DNA of 64,000 bases from Bradysia coprophila (GCF_014529535.1 NW_023504022.1:5507132-5571131); one strand, 5' to 3'. Shown: positions 1-11,841, counted from the first letter of the stretch. The notes: generated by a model from the letters alone, not told the origin. A program made the numbers and translations.

Positions 1-227
1 AAAAAAGTGTTTCCATTAAGCAAATCGCGTTCAATGAATATATGGGATTAGTTTCTTTTACTTCTAATTCAATTGCAGTTCGGTTAATCGAAAATCCATT
101 TGTTTGCTGATCACACGATTTTTACAAATTGAATAAAAGATTGTGATCAAAAGTGATTGGACTTAGTAAGTGGCTCGTTGTTGAATTGATCGTACTCGTA
201 CTCGGTTATCAATTAGTGTTTGTAAAA

Positions 228-1307
228 ATGAAGATTTTACTCTGCCTGTTTTCGGTGGCATTTGTATCGGTAACCTTTGCGGCTAGAGCAGATTTTAGAC
301 ATTATTTTGTGAAAAACTTTGATAATAAAGACATTGAAGGTGTTATTGACAGTGTTGACGATATGCGATCAGATAATGAAATCATTTCATCTAATAAACT
401 AGAAGTGGAACCAGTAAAACGGTTGAAGAGATCCTATCATTCTCAGCCTCCGTGTGAATCCTGTACTAATAATCGTGATCGTTACGACCATTACAATGAT
501 GTTGAGTACAACAGCTCACCATATCGTTCCTATCCTGGCGAAAATTATTACAACGCACCTCCAAAGTCTTATTATCCAGACTACCCTCCACATAGTTACA
601 ATGTACCGAGTTATTATCCACCGAACTATAACCCGCCGGGCTACCATCCATCAACTTATAATGGGCCGAGTTATCATCAACCGCCATACAACGCTCCGAG
701 CTATCATCCATCTATTACCAATTCACCGACTTATATTCGACCAAATAATCAGCAACCCATATACAACGCCTATGATCAGAACAAATATCCCACTCCAGCA
801 TATTCAGACGCATTAAATCCGTATCCACATCAACCGAGTCATGGCATTCCATCGTCGAGTTTGCTCGTTGGATGCCATCCTCACGTGTCACCGTTTCCTG
901 ATGCGAGCTATTTTGCAAGTTCCTCATCATACAGACAATCAGAGCAACAAAAGCCACCGCCCAGCCAACAAACTACACCGACATATCGTTTCCATGCAGC
1001 CGAAGATTCATCTACTCCTGCAGTGAATGGCGAGTCGAACGGTCCGGACACCAACGAATTGATGCCCGAAAAAGTTCCACTTCTCGATAATTCCATAAAT
1101 GAAAGTGGAGCGGAACCGGTAAAAGATAATTCATTGAACGTTGCAGTCAAAAATGATAACGATGTAACTACTAAGCCACCAGAGGAGGTAAAAGTACTAC
1201 AGCACGAAACTTTATTTAAAATGGCCCAATTCCATAATCAAAACCGTTCAAAAACTATGACAAGCCCGGATGATAAGCAGAAACGAAAGGTATCGTGGAA
1301 TGTGTAG
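228..1307 (+). CDS. secreted Tyr/Pro-rich protein, paralogue 1 (family not recognised)
   Basis: Single open frame of 359 residues from the ATG at 228. An in-frame GTG at 153 would add 25 residues, but the ATG is followed at once by a signal peptide (residues 1-19), so I chose it. Order: signal peptide; acidic stretch to about residue 62; dibasic KR pairs at 64-65 and 67-68 that look like proprotein cleavage sites; a CxxC motif at 76-79; a long Tyr/Pro/Asn/Ser repeat region with SYHPP/YNxP-like units; an LLVGCxPHVS motif; a Ser/Thr/Pro-rich stretch; and an ETLFKMAQ motif near the C-terminus. The same order recurs in the gene at 29300-30340. Composition suggests an extracellular structural or eggshell/cuticle-like protein, but that is inference. 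The LLxGCxPxV motif weakly recalls insect vitelline-membrane proteins. The gene is certain as an ORF; its function is unknown. Confidence 0.82.
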   Translation: MKILLCLFSVAFVSVTFAARADFRHYFVKNFDNKDIEGVIDSVDDMRSDNEIISSNKLEVEPVKRLKRSYHSQPPCESCTNNRDRYDHYNDVEYNSSPYRSYPGENYYNAPPKSYYPDYPPHSYNVPSYYPPNYNPPGYHPSTYNGPSYHQPPYNAPSYHPSITNSPTYIRPNNQQPIYNAYDQNKYPTPAYSDALNPYPHQPSHGIPSSSLLVGCHPHVSPFPDASYFASSSSYRQSEQQKPPPSQQTTPTYRFHAAEDSSTPAVNGESNGPDTNELMPEKVPLLDNSINESGAEPVKDNSLNVAVKNDNDVTTKPPEEVKVLQHETLFKMAQFHNQNRSKTMTSPDDKQKRKVSWNV

Positions 1308-2550
1308 TTAAGAATGGTAGTTTCAGTAATTAAACGAATTGTCCTACACCTACTGTTTTTGATCCTTTTCTCTTTGGGAAAACAATGCAGCAGCATTAGG
1401 AGATTTAACAGATCCTTATCAGGTTCAGGTAAGTTTCTAACGGAGAGGAGTGAGGTTGGATACATTTACGTATAGACTAGACGACTGAGTAAGAAAAATA
1501 TTTTCAAGGTAAGTAATGAAATGGGTCTGTTCTGCGCATTAGATAGGAAATTGCCGACGTGACTACATGCAACTTGTAACCAATGTATCTTGCACAGTTT
1601 TCTTCAATTTTTCTGATAAAACGTTTCAACGGATAGATTTTGTCGCATTAGATTTGACATTGTTACATTAGCGAAGGTTCGACAGGTAAAGATATCGTCT
1701 CGGTGATGCCAGGTTACTCCAGTAATTTGGACTTCTTTTGTCTTTTCACCACTTTTTAGCACATTAAGTATGTGCTTCCGAATTTCTATTTTAACGAGTG
1801 ACCCGAAACTGATCTCTGTATACATATTGCTGTAACATGTAAAGTCACGTTTACATTTAATCCAAAACCTTTTTGACTTTTAATTTTTCTAGCTTAGAAT
1901 CCACTTGAATATACTCACGTGCCTCTTAACTAAACGTTAAGCTTATTTCTTTCGTGTAACTGCAATTTATCTGATTTATGAATGTTAATCAACTCATCTG
2001 ATTAGTTGATTATTCTCTCATTATTATTTATAATTGTTGGCAGTGACTTTGCTTCGTAACTCTTTATTCAAGTTTACATAGAATTTGTTCCGATTCGAAG
2101 CACTCGAGCTATATTAGGAAAAAAATTTACTTTTACCTAGAATTTATGAATTGAACTTTCGCCTTGTAGATGCATATCTCTCATCTCAGGGCTTATTTAG
2201 AGTTAAATCAGTTTGAATTGCTACACGATATATCCGTTCATTAAGAATATCTATGAATAAGAGTGGCGTGGGGTAATTTGGCACACGATGCTAAAACAAC
2301 ACATTTTTCAACTACGTAAAAAATAAACTCTTGAGCCTTGACTAGGGTTCGCTTACAACAGAATGGATGTTAAAGCCACTGCAACCAATGAAGAAAAAGA
2401 TTTTACTACCTGCTCTATGCGAAAGTTGAACATTACATAGCAATTTTCCTCCTGCGAAAATGGTCGCTTACATGCTTCTGCACCAACAACCGTCACTGTG
2501 AGAATTTTCAAGGTTTTCATTAAAAATGCTTGTTCTTTTTCATCTGAAAT
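1308..2550. other. spacer, no gene seen
   Basis: AT-rich sequence between the secreted-protein gene and a small foldback element. It probably includes the 3' UTR of the upstream gene. I see no conserved coding frame or RNA gene. Confidence 0.5.
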
Positions 2551-2723
2551 CAGAGATATGACGGCTGGGTCGTTTCGACGGATAGATGAAATATGTCGAA
2601 TGAATTTGAATTTGGTCGAGAGAAAATATTTTGAATTCTCTCTCAAAAAACCAGGTGTCATTCGACATATTCCTTCTATCTGTCGAAACGACGTTCCAGT
2701 CGTCATATATTAGCATATCTCTG
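2551..2723. repeat. foldback/MITE-like inverted repeat
   Basis: Arms at about 2551-2606 and 2658-2723 are imperfect reverse complements. Both contain the core CGTTTCGACxGATAGA or its complement and end in an AGAGATATG-type sequence. The whole could fold into a long hairpin. It lies about 400 bp upstream of the lipase start codon. No target duplication was identified with certainty. Confidence 0.7.
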
Positions 2724-3109
2724 TCTGAAATGCCCAACAAATCTTATCTTATTACAGACAACATTTGCCAAAACTCTTCCCTTGCCTAATCTATTGTAGC
2801 CAACACTCGCATTCAAACATTACACAATGAGCTGGTAAAGAGCTTACTGTGACAAAATCACTCACGAAGGACATAATGGGTCGAGAATGAATTTTTGTTT
2901 AAAATCTCCAAGAAGTAACGAAACTCCGTGTAATAGCCCCTGAAACAGCTTAGTGTCTTGATCAGCGAGAATGTTTCAATACACACAAGCTTTTAATGCA
3001 TACACTTGATCATCGAAGATGAGCGTATTAGCTTGATAACTGCATCAGTGCATCACCTATCTTTATAATGAACTGATTGATCAGTCAGTTTTTTCATTTT
3101 CTATTGAAA

Positions 3110-4652
3110 ATGCATTTTGGTTATCTACTCTCTGCAACATTCTTAACGTGCTTAGAACCATGGCTGATCGGTGCACGGGGAGTAAAGAATCCACTCCTAA
3201 AAACTATGTGCAATTTGAAAACGGTAAATCGTTGACATCACGTTGTAGTCACGCCGGATAAATTTGGGTTGAAATGATTCGAACGTTCTGACATTCGGTA
3301 CTGCTGTTTCAAATGAAACTATTCCAGGATCAACTCATCAAATATTATGGCTATGATGCTGAGAGACATGAAGTAACCACCGAAGACGGATACATTTTAA
3401 CGATTTTCCGGTGCAATTCGAAAAACTCAACGCAACAATCAAAGCCTCCCGTTATTGTTCAGCACGGTATCTTGGTGTCATCTGATGATTTCTGCATAAG
3501 TCCACCGGGTCAGTCTTTAGGTGATTATACTTCAGTATTCAAAATGGGCTAAGGTCAAAGCATAGTGAGAGAAATAGGCCGTGTCAACTCATTCAACCAC
3601 TTTGTGATTAATAAATTATTGATTGTATTGATGTGAGAGAAATTTTTCTCCAGCATATGTCTTGGCAGATAGCGGCTACGACGTTTGGTTGGCTAATTCA
3701 CGGGGAAATGTTTATTCTCGCAGGCACAAAACAAAAGATCCGAATAGTTGGTCGGGTGATTTTTGGAATTTTTCATGGCTGGAAATGGGCATTTACGACC
3801 ATCCCGCTGTTATCGATTACATCCTGTACAAAACAGGACACTCGAAATTGTATTACTTGGGACATTCACAAGGAACTACAAATTTGCTAGTTTTGCTATC
3901 TGAACGGCCGGAATATAATCAGAAAATATATGCAGCCAGTCTAATGGCACCAGCGGTGTACTTTTCTCACATGGAAGTACTCACCAGTATTTTGGCGTTG
4001 GTACCGGCGGCAGTTAATTACTTAGAAGTAAATCTCAACCGTTTTCCATTCAACTAATTTTACACTTTAACGAATCCGTCGAATTTCAGTCCATACCCAA
4101 CACAGAGGTTTTTCCGAGAGACCGTTTGTTTACGGAGGATTTTAATACATTTTGCACGGACAATTTGGCGTTCTGTGACTTATGGCTAGATCTGATCACC
4201 GGACCGAGTGAAAACCAAAGAAATGAGGTGAATTCTCTGTCCACCAGAAGAGTGTCACCAGTGTTCGTCTAATTCTAATTAATGTTTTTAAGACAATGAT
4301 GCCGATTTTTATGTGCCACAACCCGAGTGGAACGTCATTGAGACAGATCGTCCATTATTACCAAACGATTAAATTTGGTACTTTCGCGAAATACAAAAAC
4401 GGGAAGGAAATTCCATCGGATTTCGAACTTTCACGGATTACAGCGCCCATTAGCCTGCACATGTCTGTGAGTGATATGCTCACTAAATTGTCCGATGGAC
4501 TAAAGCTTGTGCCCAAACTAAACAACAGTGAAGTTTTCGTGCATATTATCAATGGCACTAAACTCAATCACGTCGACTTCGCATGGGGAATGAACTCAGC
4601 CAAAATAGTTTATTCGGAAATCATAAAATTCTTTCGGAAACATCAAAATTAA
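3110..4652 (+). CDS. acid lipase / lipase 3-like (AB-hydrolase), 5 exons
   Basis: Exons inferred at 3110-3223, 3328-3520, 3654-4027, 4090-4227 and 4293-4652. All introns have GT/AG ends and the phases agree, giving 392 residues, normal for the family. A signal peptide spans residues 1-24. The N-terminal family block YGYxAExHxVTTEDGYIL lies in exon 2. Exon 2 joins exon 3 through the conserved SLAYVLADSGYDVWLANSRGN block. The nucleophile motif GHSQG places Ser174; the other triad residues are Asp334 (SVSDML) and His366 (NHVDFAWG). The family hydrolyses triglycerides or cholesteryl esters; insect members are mostly secreted gut or fat-body enzymes. All three catalytic residues are present, so I expect an active enzyme. 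Which paralogue it is cannot be told from sequence alone. Confidence 0.93.
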
Positions 4653-4757
4653 TTCAAAGTTTCAAATGATAAATAAAGCTTCGGAAGGGTGTGTGTGTAT
4701 GCCTCAATTTCATTATCTATTCGATTGTTACATTACCGTATGCATCAAGAAGTGGTT

Positions 4758-6325
4758 CAAGTTGAATCACGGCAGAGTAAAAGTAACCCAGGCAGGAGCG
4801 CTTGTTTGACTAGGGATTGTAATCGACCGGTGGTACAAAACTTTATTTTACCTGGAAGCCAGACTAATTCCAGGGGTGGCGTTATCTAACATGCAACAAA
4901 AAAAATTTTCTCACAAAAGGAGCCTGAGCTCAGAACAAGTAAAGTTCAATCGAAGACAGCTAAACAAACAGAGCAGAATCACTCTTCCCTTTCCCATGGT
5001 ACGCGTGAAGCGAATGTGGAGACAAATTGCCGTTTCGACCTCCCAGGTAAAATAAAGTTTTGTACCACCGGTCGATTACAACTTTTGAAGACTTTACCCA
5101 ATGAAGTGGGTCACAACACTGAGAAAGACATGATTAAAAACTATCATCACGACAAGAATCACTACATTGCTGTTAGCTGATGAGTTTTCCGGCCCGGTAG
5201 AGTTCCTTTTGTCAATTTACTTTACACGTCGCTACACTAATAACGTACCTTGTTCGAAGTCGAGGATAGGTAGCACTACATACCTTGTTCTAAGTGAAGG
5301 ATGGGTAACATAACATACATTAGTCTTAAAAAAGGCGGGTAACACAACATTCGTTTGTTCCTAATTTAGGAATGACAGCACTACACACCTTGTTCTAAGT
5401 GAAGGATGGGTAACATAACATACCTTGTGTCTTAAAAAAGAACTGGTAACACTACTACACGCTTTGTTCTAAGTGAAGGATGGGCAACATCACATACCCT
5501 GTTCCATGTGATAGATGGGTAAAACACTTTTCTGATTAAACCCTGTCCAAGTTTGGGTCACTACACTAACTGAATCAGTATTCTGACAGGATCAGTACGT
5601 TGACAAAAGGCATTTTTTCGTTTTTTCGTTCTCCGTTTTTCTTTCTGTTTTCGTTTTTGTTTTTTTGGTTTTTCGTTGTCGGGTTTTTCTCCTTTTTGGA
5701 TTAGTGGTCGTGCGTGCAGTTTTTGTTAGTGTCAGTGTCAATGTTTTTAGTTTGTGTGTTTTTGCGGTTTTCTGGTTTTTTATTTATAGGCGAGTGGATT
5801 TTTTGTGTGGAAAGCGAGTGAGGTGATCCGTGTGTGAGCTGGTGGGGTGAGTGATTTTTAGTTTGTTTTTACGTAGGTTTTTGTTCCGTGTTTGTTTTTT
5901 GATTGAAATGAATTTTCTCTTTGTTGAGCTACGTTTTGTGGGTACATTTTCGTAGTAACTTCTCACTAAGTTTCGAAATTTCCATCGAAAGGTGGCAGAA
6001 CTTTTAAATTACTAGTTCAATCAGAAAATTTACTGCTGTCTCGTGTAACGGACCAGTGGAAACGACTGAAGATGGTTAGACCACGCTAACCTCTGACCGC
6101 TACTGGTTCCGGAGGTCGAAACAGCATTTTATCTCCACTTTCGCTTCACGCGATCCATGGGAAAGGGAAGAGTAATTGTGCTCTGTTTGTTTGTTTGTTT
6201 TGGTGATTGTTCTGCATATTAGATAACGCCACCCCTGGAGTTAGTCTGGCTTCCAGGTAAAATAAAGTTTTGTACCATTGGTCGATTACAATGTTTACTT
6301 TTACTCTGCCGTGGTTGAATTGAAG
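4758..6325. mobile_element. foldback element with internal tandem repeats
   Basis: The left part (about 4758-5086) and the right part (about 6110-6325) are inverted copies of each other. Shared blocks include CACGGCAGAGTAAAAGTAA, the complement of which ends the element, a block around GGTGGCGTTATCT, and a block around CCATGGGAAAGGGAAGAG. The left arm is itself palindromic: 4818-4862 recurs inverted at 5044-5086. The centre has imperfect tandem repeats and a T-rich strand from 5610 to 5900. No transposase frame is visible, so it is non-autonomous. It starts about 100 bp after the lipase stop codon. Confidence 0.82.
5225..5525. repeat. imperfect tandem repeats inside the foldback element
   Basis: The motif TTGTTCTAAGTGAAGGATGG recurs near 5285, 5391 and 5466, with a diverged form near 5251. 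Related GGGTAACATAACATACCTTG-type words lie between. Spacing is irregular, about 75-106 bp. Confidence 0.75.
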
Positions 6326-6419
6326 ACAGTCAAAAATGTCGAGCTAGTTTTTCTTAGCGCCGTACAAAATAATCGATGATCTAATGTCGGTTCTGTCGGT
6401 GTCTCAAATAGTTCTTGTG

Positions 6420-6655
6420 ATGGATTTTCGTCTCTTAACTTGTCACATACGTCTATTCATCTGTTATCGATAACGACGACCAAAATAATGACAAGCTCTG
6501 GGTAATATGGTCCTTCATTATAGTAAAATGGATGTTCAAACAATTGAAGTACACGATTTGAAATCAACAGATTAAACATACTTTCATCGATGGAAGTAAT
6601 AGATCCGATAACAAAACTGGTCATATGCTTGCCGTCTGTAACAGATTAAATTTCG
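6420..6655. repeat. dispersed ~220-bp repeat family, copy 1
   Basis: Shares ordered words with copies near 14375, 23825, 37415, 39110, 54605 and 58601: CATCTGTTATCGATAACG near the start, GTAATATGGTCCTT, GAAGTACACGATTTGAAATC, and CTTGCCGTCTGTAA near the end. Better preserved copies end in AAAAGGTTAA. No coding capacity, so it is MITE- or SINE-like. Confidence 0.75.
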
Positions 6656-6724
6656 AAAATTGCACGTTTTATGTAAACAATTCGACCACAAAGTTCATCC
6701 GCTCCATTCGATTTTCGTCAATTA

Positions 6725-6802
6725 TTGGGGTAGGGTAATCTCGCACACAACACAAATTCATGGTGTGCGAGATTCACCTCTAAGTGGTGAATCTCGCACA
6801 GT
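6725..6802. repeat. three inverted/direct AATCTCGCAC words forming a hairpin
   Basis: GTGCGAGATTCACC at about 6767 is followed, after a short loop, by GGTGAATCTCGCAC. A further TAATCTCGCACAC lies about 35 bp upstream. It can fold into alternative hairpins. A related GAATCTCGCGC word forms the ends of the palindrome at 54862. Confidence 0.7.
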
Positions 6803-7639
6803 CATGACTTTTCGTTTATTGTAGGTACACTCACCATTAACAGAAGTCATCAAAAACGCATTTTTATGACACACAGAAATGTTCGTTTTAATTCTTCTAC
6901 TTCGAACCGCCGAATATTTCTGTTTTACCTGAAAAATGTCAGCACTGAACACCTACAATGATGATACACCACTAGGGTACAAGACAACCTGATAGAGACA
7001 GGTCGCTGCGTACTGAGTTATAATTATAGCAACTATTCAGAGAATTTTTTTTTATAGATTTTGCCAATTTCGATACGAAGAGAGCAATTATATTTTGGAA
7101 ATGCTTAAATGTGAGATAAAACGTTTTTCGAAAGTTATAGAAACAACGTTTGATTTGCAGAACCATAACAAACCCTAAAAAAATCATCTACGAATGCTTT
7201 CTATAGTCTACAACCTTATAAGCTGTGCTCGAAACGCCGCATTCAGATAATTGCAATGATGTACGAACAAGTTGATTAAAGAAGGACAAATATAGAGCTA
7301 GAGCTGTTTTTCTTGCTTTAATCAATGCATTCGAACATCTGAATGAATTTGTTGTGTGGGTATGACGTTAGATCATACAATTCGAGCAATGCGTTTATAA
7401 TATTTCAATAGACATAAGTGCTTTGACTTGGACATCCTGCAACGAAATATTGTCAGACAGGCGATGACGGAATGTCCAAAAATTTACGATAATCAACTAA
7501 ATCAGATTTCTAAAAAAAAAAAAAAATTAAAACTCGTGGAACCGAATCCGCGACTTATGCGTTCTGCGTCCAGCGTCCTAACCAATACACAACTGAGGTG
7601 GCTGAAACAAGCACCACATAAAACTATTGTGTAGAATTC
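6803..7639. repeat. diverged and partly inverted fragments of the tandem unit
   Basis: 6810-6975 is a diverged direct copy of 7826-8040 (shared GTAGGTAC, TGACACAC, CCGCCGAATATTTCTG and ACCTGAAAAATGTCAGCA words). 7010-7110 is a diverged inverted copy of about 16040-16110 (AAAATATAATTGCTCTC in complement, and TTGCCAATTTCGATACG). 7430-7612 resembles the unit end at 16690-16750 followed by the tRNA-like module. These show older rounds of rearrangement at this locus. Confidence 0.7.
7540..7612 (-). repeat. tRNA-like module at the head of unit A (diverged)
   Basis: On the minus strand CAGTTGTGTATTGGTTAGGAC matches a D-arm/A-box-like segment, and CGCGGATTCGGTTCCACG a T-arm/B-box-like segment. It is a diverged version of the modules that head units B (18577) and C (26106). 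The arms are imperfect, so this is a tRNA-derived repeat, not a functional tRNA. Confidence 0.55.
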
Positions 7640-8878
7640 ACATATGTTTCGGTGAACGTGTAATAAAATGTGGCTATCGTCGAATTTAGTAAATTTAAGC
7701 AACACGAGCTGCTCAGTAAAAATTGTTTTGCTTCGCTGTTGAATTTCCACAAAATAAAAAATTGAAAATTCTCAACGATGAACTGTTAGCAGACCTATTG
7801 CAAGAAATGCATTCCATTCGATTTTCTTCAATTGTAGGTACAGTCAGACAGGTCATCAAAAACTCATTTACATTTTGCTTATTCTATTAGCCATTTCAGA
7901 AAGGTTCTTCTCTAATTCATTAATGACACACACGGAAATGTTCGCTTCAATTTTGCTATTTCGAACCGCCGAATATTTCTGTTTTACCTGAAAAATGTCA
8001 GCAATATGCACACCTGTAACGGTGATTCACCGTTAGGGTTAAAGTATTTGTCTGCGATAATTGTTCACGTTTATGTAGGTGCGAGGTAATGAGGTTGGAA
8101 ACTATTCAAACCAAATTCAGTCGTTGTTTTGTTCGCTACAGCGGAGGTCGTCCTACACTATAAAGAACTATGGACGTGGACCACGTTACATCAAGGTCTG
8201 CTAGTCGACTCAGCTCTAGTGGCTCATGACCACAATCATCCTTTATAGACTAATTTGGTAAGTTTTTATCAAGAAAAGCGTTTTGCTTCACAACAATCCG
8301 ATTAGTTTCTATTGTGAACAACATGTGTCTTCCCGACGTGCATTTTCATAATAATTCAATTTTCGGTGTTAAATGGAAAGTCGAATTGAAGTTACGGTTA
8401 GCATAATCCGATTTTCATGAAGACTCATTGCAATAAAATGAGCCAAAATTCCAACGAGCAAGTTACGTTACTGTTCTTATATTCTGGCACAAGCAACGGC
8501 TTAGTAATGAACTCACGGCTGTGATAATTTACTGTTCATTCAACGGACAATTTTTGAAATCTCAGAAAAACGTTCAATCAAGAACTTTCTTACATTAAAA
8601 TGTCTTACGAAGACAATTACACGTTTCATATCGAATGATATTTGGCTTTCACTCTGGTAGTTGTCTCAGTAACGAGCCTTATATTTCATTTTCATGTTAA
8701 CCAAACACTACAATAAACTCAATCAATGTACTGTACGGTTTTCCGGTCGTTACTAAACTTTGGATCTGAACGCTAAATCGCGCTTCAGATTTTGTTTGAC
8801 TCCAAACTGAAAATGATTGTCCCTAATGTAAAGTCTATGAAGGTGTTGAATCTTAAGGAAAATAGAAATTGTCAGACT

Positions 8879-8886
8879 ATTGCGAC
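8879..8886. repeat. 8-bp target site duplication, left (hAT)
   Basis: ATTGCGAC directly precedes the hAT element and recurs at 10448-10455 directly after it. Units B (19998-20005) and C (27405-27412) have the word once, as the empty site. Confidence 0.95.
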
Positions 8887-10447
8887 TAGAGATGTGCGGG
8901 CCGCCCGAAATTCGCCTACCCGACCCGGCCCAGCCCGGCCCGTCCGGGTTTGGGTCCGGGTTTCAAAAATTAGTCGGGCTCGGGCGGGTTCGGGTTTCAA
9001 AAACAAAGATTCGGGTTGCCCGGGAATTTCGGACTTTTAAAAAAAATCAGAACGTTCAGGTTCAGTTCAGGCTAAACTTACATTTAAGCGTCTGGAATAT
9101 TGTTAATGTTAATAATGTTAATTGTGATGGAGACTTAAAGAAAACTTATTTTTTTTTTCAATGATCTGTTAAGAGATTCAACTTTCATTGTCATTCGAAC
9201 ATTTTGAATTTAAAGAGAATTAGGCTCTATCATGGAGACTTTCTAATAACTACATAGAATTCTCACAGAGGTAGACACTGTAAACACTGAAAAAGGTTTT
9301 AATTGTGCCATTATTGCATGACTGTCAATAAAATTCGGTCTTTCTGGCTAGTCATATTTTATGGATGATACGTGAATTACGTAATCTGAATTTTTTTCAT
9401 AAAATTATGAAAAAAATCATTATTTGTGCAATTTAATTTAAATAATAACATAATTAATGCGCTAAGCGCAATCTGAAAAGGTAAACATATTTGTGATCAA
9501 TGATCACTGATCATCATGTGATATGAATGAAAATCTTTACAGCATTGGGCAAAGATATAAATGTTAGGCTAACCTGTGATTTTGTGAAATATGTTTGGTT
9601 TAAATGCCGATCAACTTTTTGTAATTTTTAATATGGGCAATAAAAAAAAAATCAATGTTGTGTTTGTATATACTCGTCATCGTCCGTTAACCCTTGTGTA
9701 TTTCTACGTCTTAGTTTGATGAATTTGATGAATCATCAATTTCAATGTATTATTTATAGAACCAATGAAAACGACCAAGAGTAGTCGATATCGAGGCTCC
9801 CAAGTCATTATCTGAATTTGATTTTAAAAAAATTCGTTGATTTCACAGATAAATTTGATTTGTTGGAATTCTGGCGCGACCACGGTAAACACTTTCCAGT
9901 CGTACAAAAAATTGCAATGCGTGTTTTGGCAGTACCAGCGTCAGAGATCACAGCGGAGAGGGTTTTTTCAGGGGCGGGATACGCAATGAATCCCCGACGA
10001 ACTTTGCTGGATATCGATACTTTATCGGACACCATTTTCGTCCAGCAAAATCTCACCCACTTAAAAAAAGACTGATACGGTTTCGCTTATGTTGATTTTT
10101 CATAATTTTTTTTTGTAAAATGACTGTAACTGATTCGATACAGGTAAACTTCCTTTAAATTTAATTTGTCATCTTTTTCTTGTGAAATTGAAAGATAAAG
10201 AGATCAAATAAATATTTTCAAAATGTTGACTAATTTATTGTATTGGATGTCAGGTCAGATGCGGACACTTATTTTTGTTCAAATATAACAATTTTAGGTT
10301 TTTTCGTTCATTTAAAAAATACGGGCCGAGTTGGGCCGGGCCGGGTCTTACTTAGAAATTCTCGGGTCGGGTCGGGCTCGGGTTCAAAAAATTGGATCGG
10401 GCCGGGTCGGGTTGGGTATTGAAAAAAGGTCGGCCCGCTCATCTCTA
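8887..10447 (+). mobile_element. hAT-family DNA transposon, degenerate, 1561 bp
   Basis: Terminal inverted repeats TAGAGATGTGCGGGCC (left) and the complement of GGCCCGCTCATCTCTA (right). Subterminal regions are rich in GGGCCGGGTCGGGTT-type repeats at both ends. Exact 8-bp target duplications ATTGCGAC flank it, as expected for hAT transposition. The only recognisable protein remnant is the transposase C-terminal dimerisation region at 9818-10075. Since B and C keep the empty site, the insertion followed the duplication, or the sister units arose from an empty version. Confidence 0.95.
9818..10075 (+). pseudogene. hAT transposase C-terminal remnant
   Basis: An 85-residue frame with the hAT C-terminal dimerisation signature: FWRDH, then RVLAVPASEITAERVFSGAG, then NPRRTLL and a terminal helix with DTIFVQQNL. 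In intact elements this follows the DDE catalytic domain and zinc finger. No catalytic core is visible upstream within the element, so it cannot encode an active transposase. Confidence 0.9.
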
Positions 10448-10725
10448 ATTGCGACACGTCTTACATATTTGTTTTTTTATTGTTAATTTCAGATCAGAAT
10501 GGAGGAGATGTACAAAATAAAAAAAAATAAAAATAAAAAATTCATAAAAAAGGAGGTCTCGGCGATAGGGTTTGTTGAGTTCGTTTGCTTAGTCACCGGG
10601 GTTAATGTGTGTCCATAGTATTTAACTTGCAGGTCTCGTACTATGGCGCCTAATTCTAATGTGGTTAGACCACTTACTTATAATGCTTGCGAACTCGATA
10701 CCCATATCCCTTTTCGACCAACCTT

Positions 10726-10807
10726 TCCCACGAGATTCGAACCCGCTTTCGTTAATGGCTTGCGGTACTCCTGAACATCGATCTCGTGTATTACCACTGC
10801 GCCACGG
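10726..10807 (-). repeat. tRNA-like module, unit A
   Basis: On the minus strand an A-box-like GTGGCGCAGTGGTAATAC is followed about 50 bp later by a strong B-box, GGGTTCGAATCTCG. The order and spacing match internal Pol III promoters of tRNA-derived SINEs. Copies are in B (about 20276-20357) and C (about 27671-27757). Acceptor pairing is poor, so I do not call a tRNA gene. Confidence 0.65.
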
Positions 10808-11054
10808 TGGTTGTGATGAAGCATGATCTAATCGTTAACTTGAAATAATTTACCAACACACACGTGACTTTCACCGAACAAATGGACGTTACACATGAGG
10901 TTGCATGCAAAACTGGTTTTCAACGAAGCACAGAGTGCACACACACATGCAAACGAAGATATTCTACGCCTACGATTGGCCGGTTAAGGGTAATTGTTCT
11001 TGAGAAAGCTTTGACGTACACATCAAGATGGATATAATGTCTGCGAAAGAATAA

Positions 11055-11128
11055 GTCTTCATGGCGAAGTGGTCAACGTTGCTGACCGCTAGCTGTGGGA
11101 CTCCGAGTTCGAATCTCGTCAGGGGCAT
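11055..11128 (+). repeat. tRNA-like module, plus strand, unit A
   Basis: The A-box-like TGGCGAAGTGG and a perfect 4-bp T-arm CGAG-TTCGAAT-CTCG are present at tRNA spacing. The acceptor ends pair only through wobble and the anticodon arm is weak. It is followed by AT-rich sequence. Copies are at about 20608-20681 (B) and 28015-28086 (C; there the B-box has changed to GAGTTTGAATC). Best read as a tRNA-derived SINE head or tRNA pseudogene. Confidence 0.65.
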
Positions 11129-11841
11129 TTTTTGTCACAAAAATAAATTATTTTTTTTTGCCGAAATGTTTTTGTTTTTGTGCCAGGTGACAAGCATGAC
11201 GTCAGTTATCGAATTTGATATAACTAATTTCAGAAGAACACCACGTGACCCTGTCTCCTTTAAAAGCCTCTCGTGTAAATGGGCTAATTAATGCCGCGTG
11301 GACATACGGAATGGTCTCACCTTTATCAGAAATTTTCAGTCCTCATCTTCGGTTGTACTCAAATAAACATCCGAAACATTTATCGTAAATTCTGGTTCTG
11401 TTTTAAATTTATCGTTGATCAATATGCTCTTATGCGTTGGGTGAAGAAAAGTCGCAGATTTTGCTGTTGGATCTGCTGCCAACCATATTTTCCCCCCACT
11501 GAAACCAGTTCAAATGTTTTTTTTTCTTGTTTTTTTAATTAATTTTTCCTTTCTTTATTACTATTCGAATCCGAAATGGAAATTGGATCTGAGGACAAGC
11601 GAGAAAGGGAGCGATTTTTAATGGCAACATTTTAGACTTCGAATGTCAACAATGACAAAAAAGTGCTTGAAATCTCATCTGTTGCGACTAACTTTGTCTC
11701 CAGCTAATCTACAATAGCTTCCATAGCTGTAGCGCCTCATACAAAAAATACAGCTGCGGCACTTGCAGATTACCTGGAGACAGAGCTACTCAATACAGAT
11801 AAGACTTCAAACTCTTTCTTGTCAGTGCAAATCCAAAACTT

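Noticed and set aside
454-816. Open frame rich in Ile/Thr overlapping the first secreted-protein gene
   Set aside because: It is a shadow of the repetitive Tyr/Pro codons in another frame; an equivalent shadow occurs in paralogue 2.
11055-11128. Candidate functional tRNA gene in each unit
   Set aside because: The T-arm is perfect but the acceptor ends pair only by wobbles and the anticodon loop lacks the conserved T at position 33; treated as a tRNA-derived repeat.
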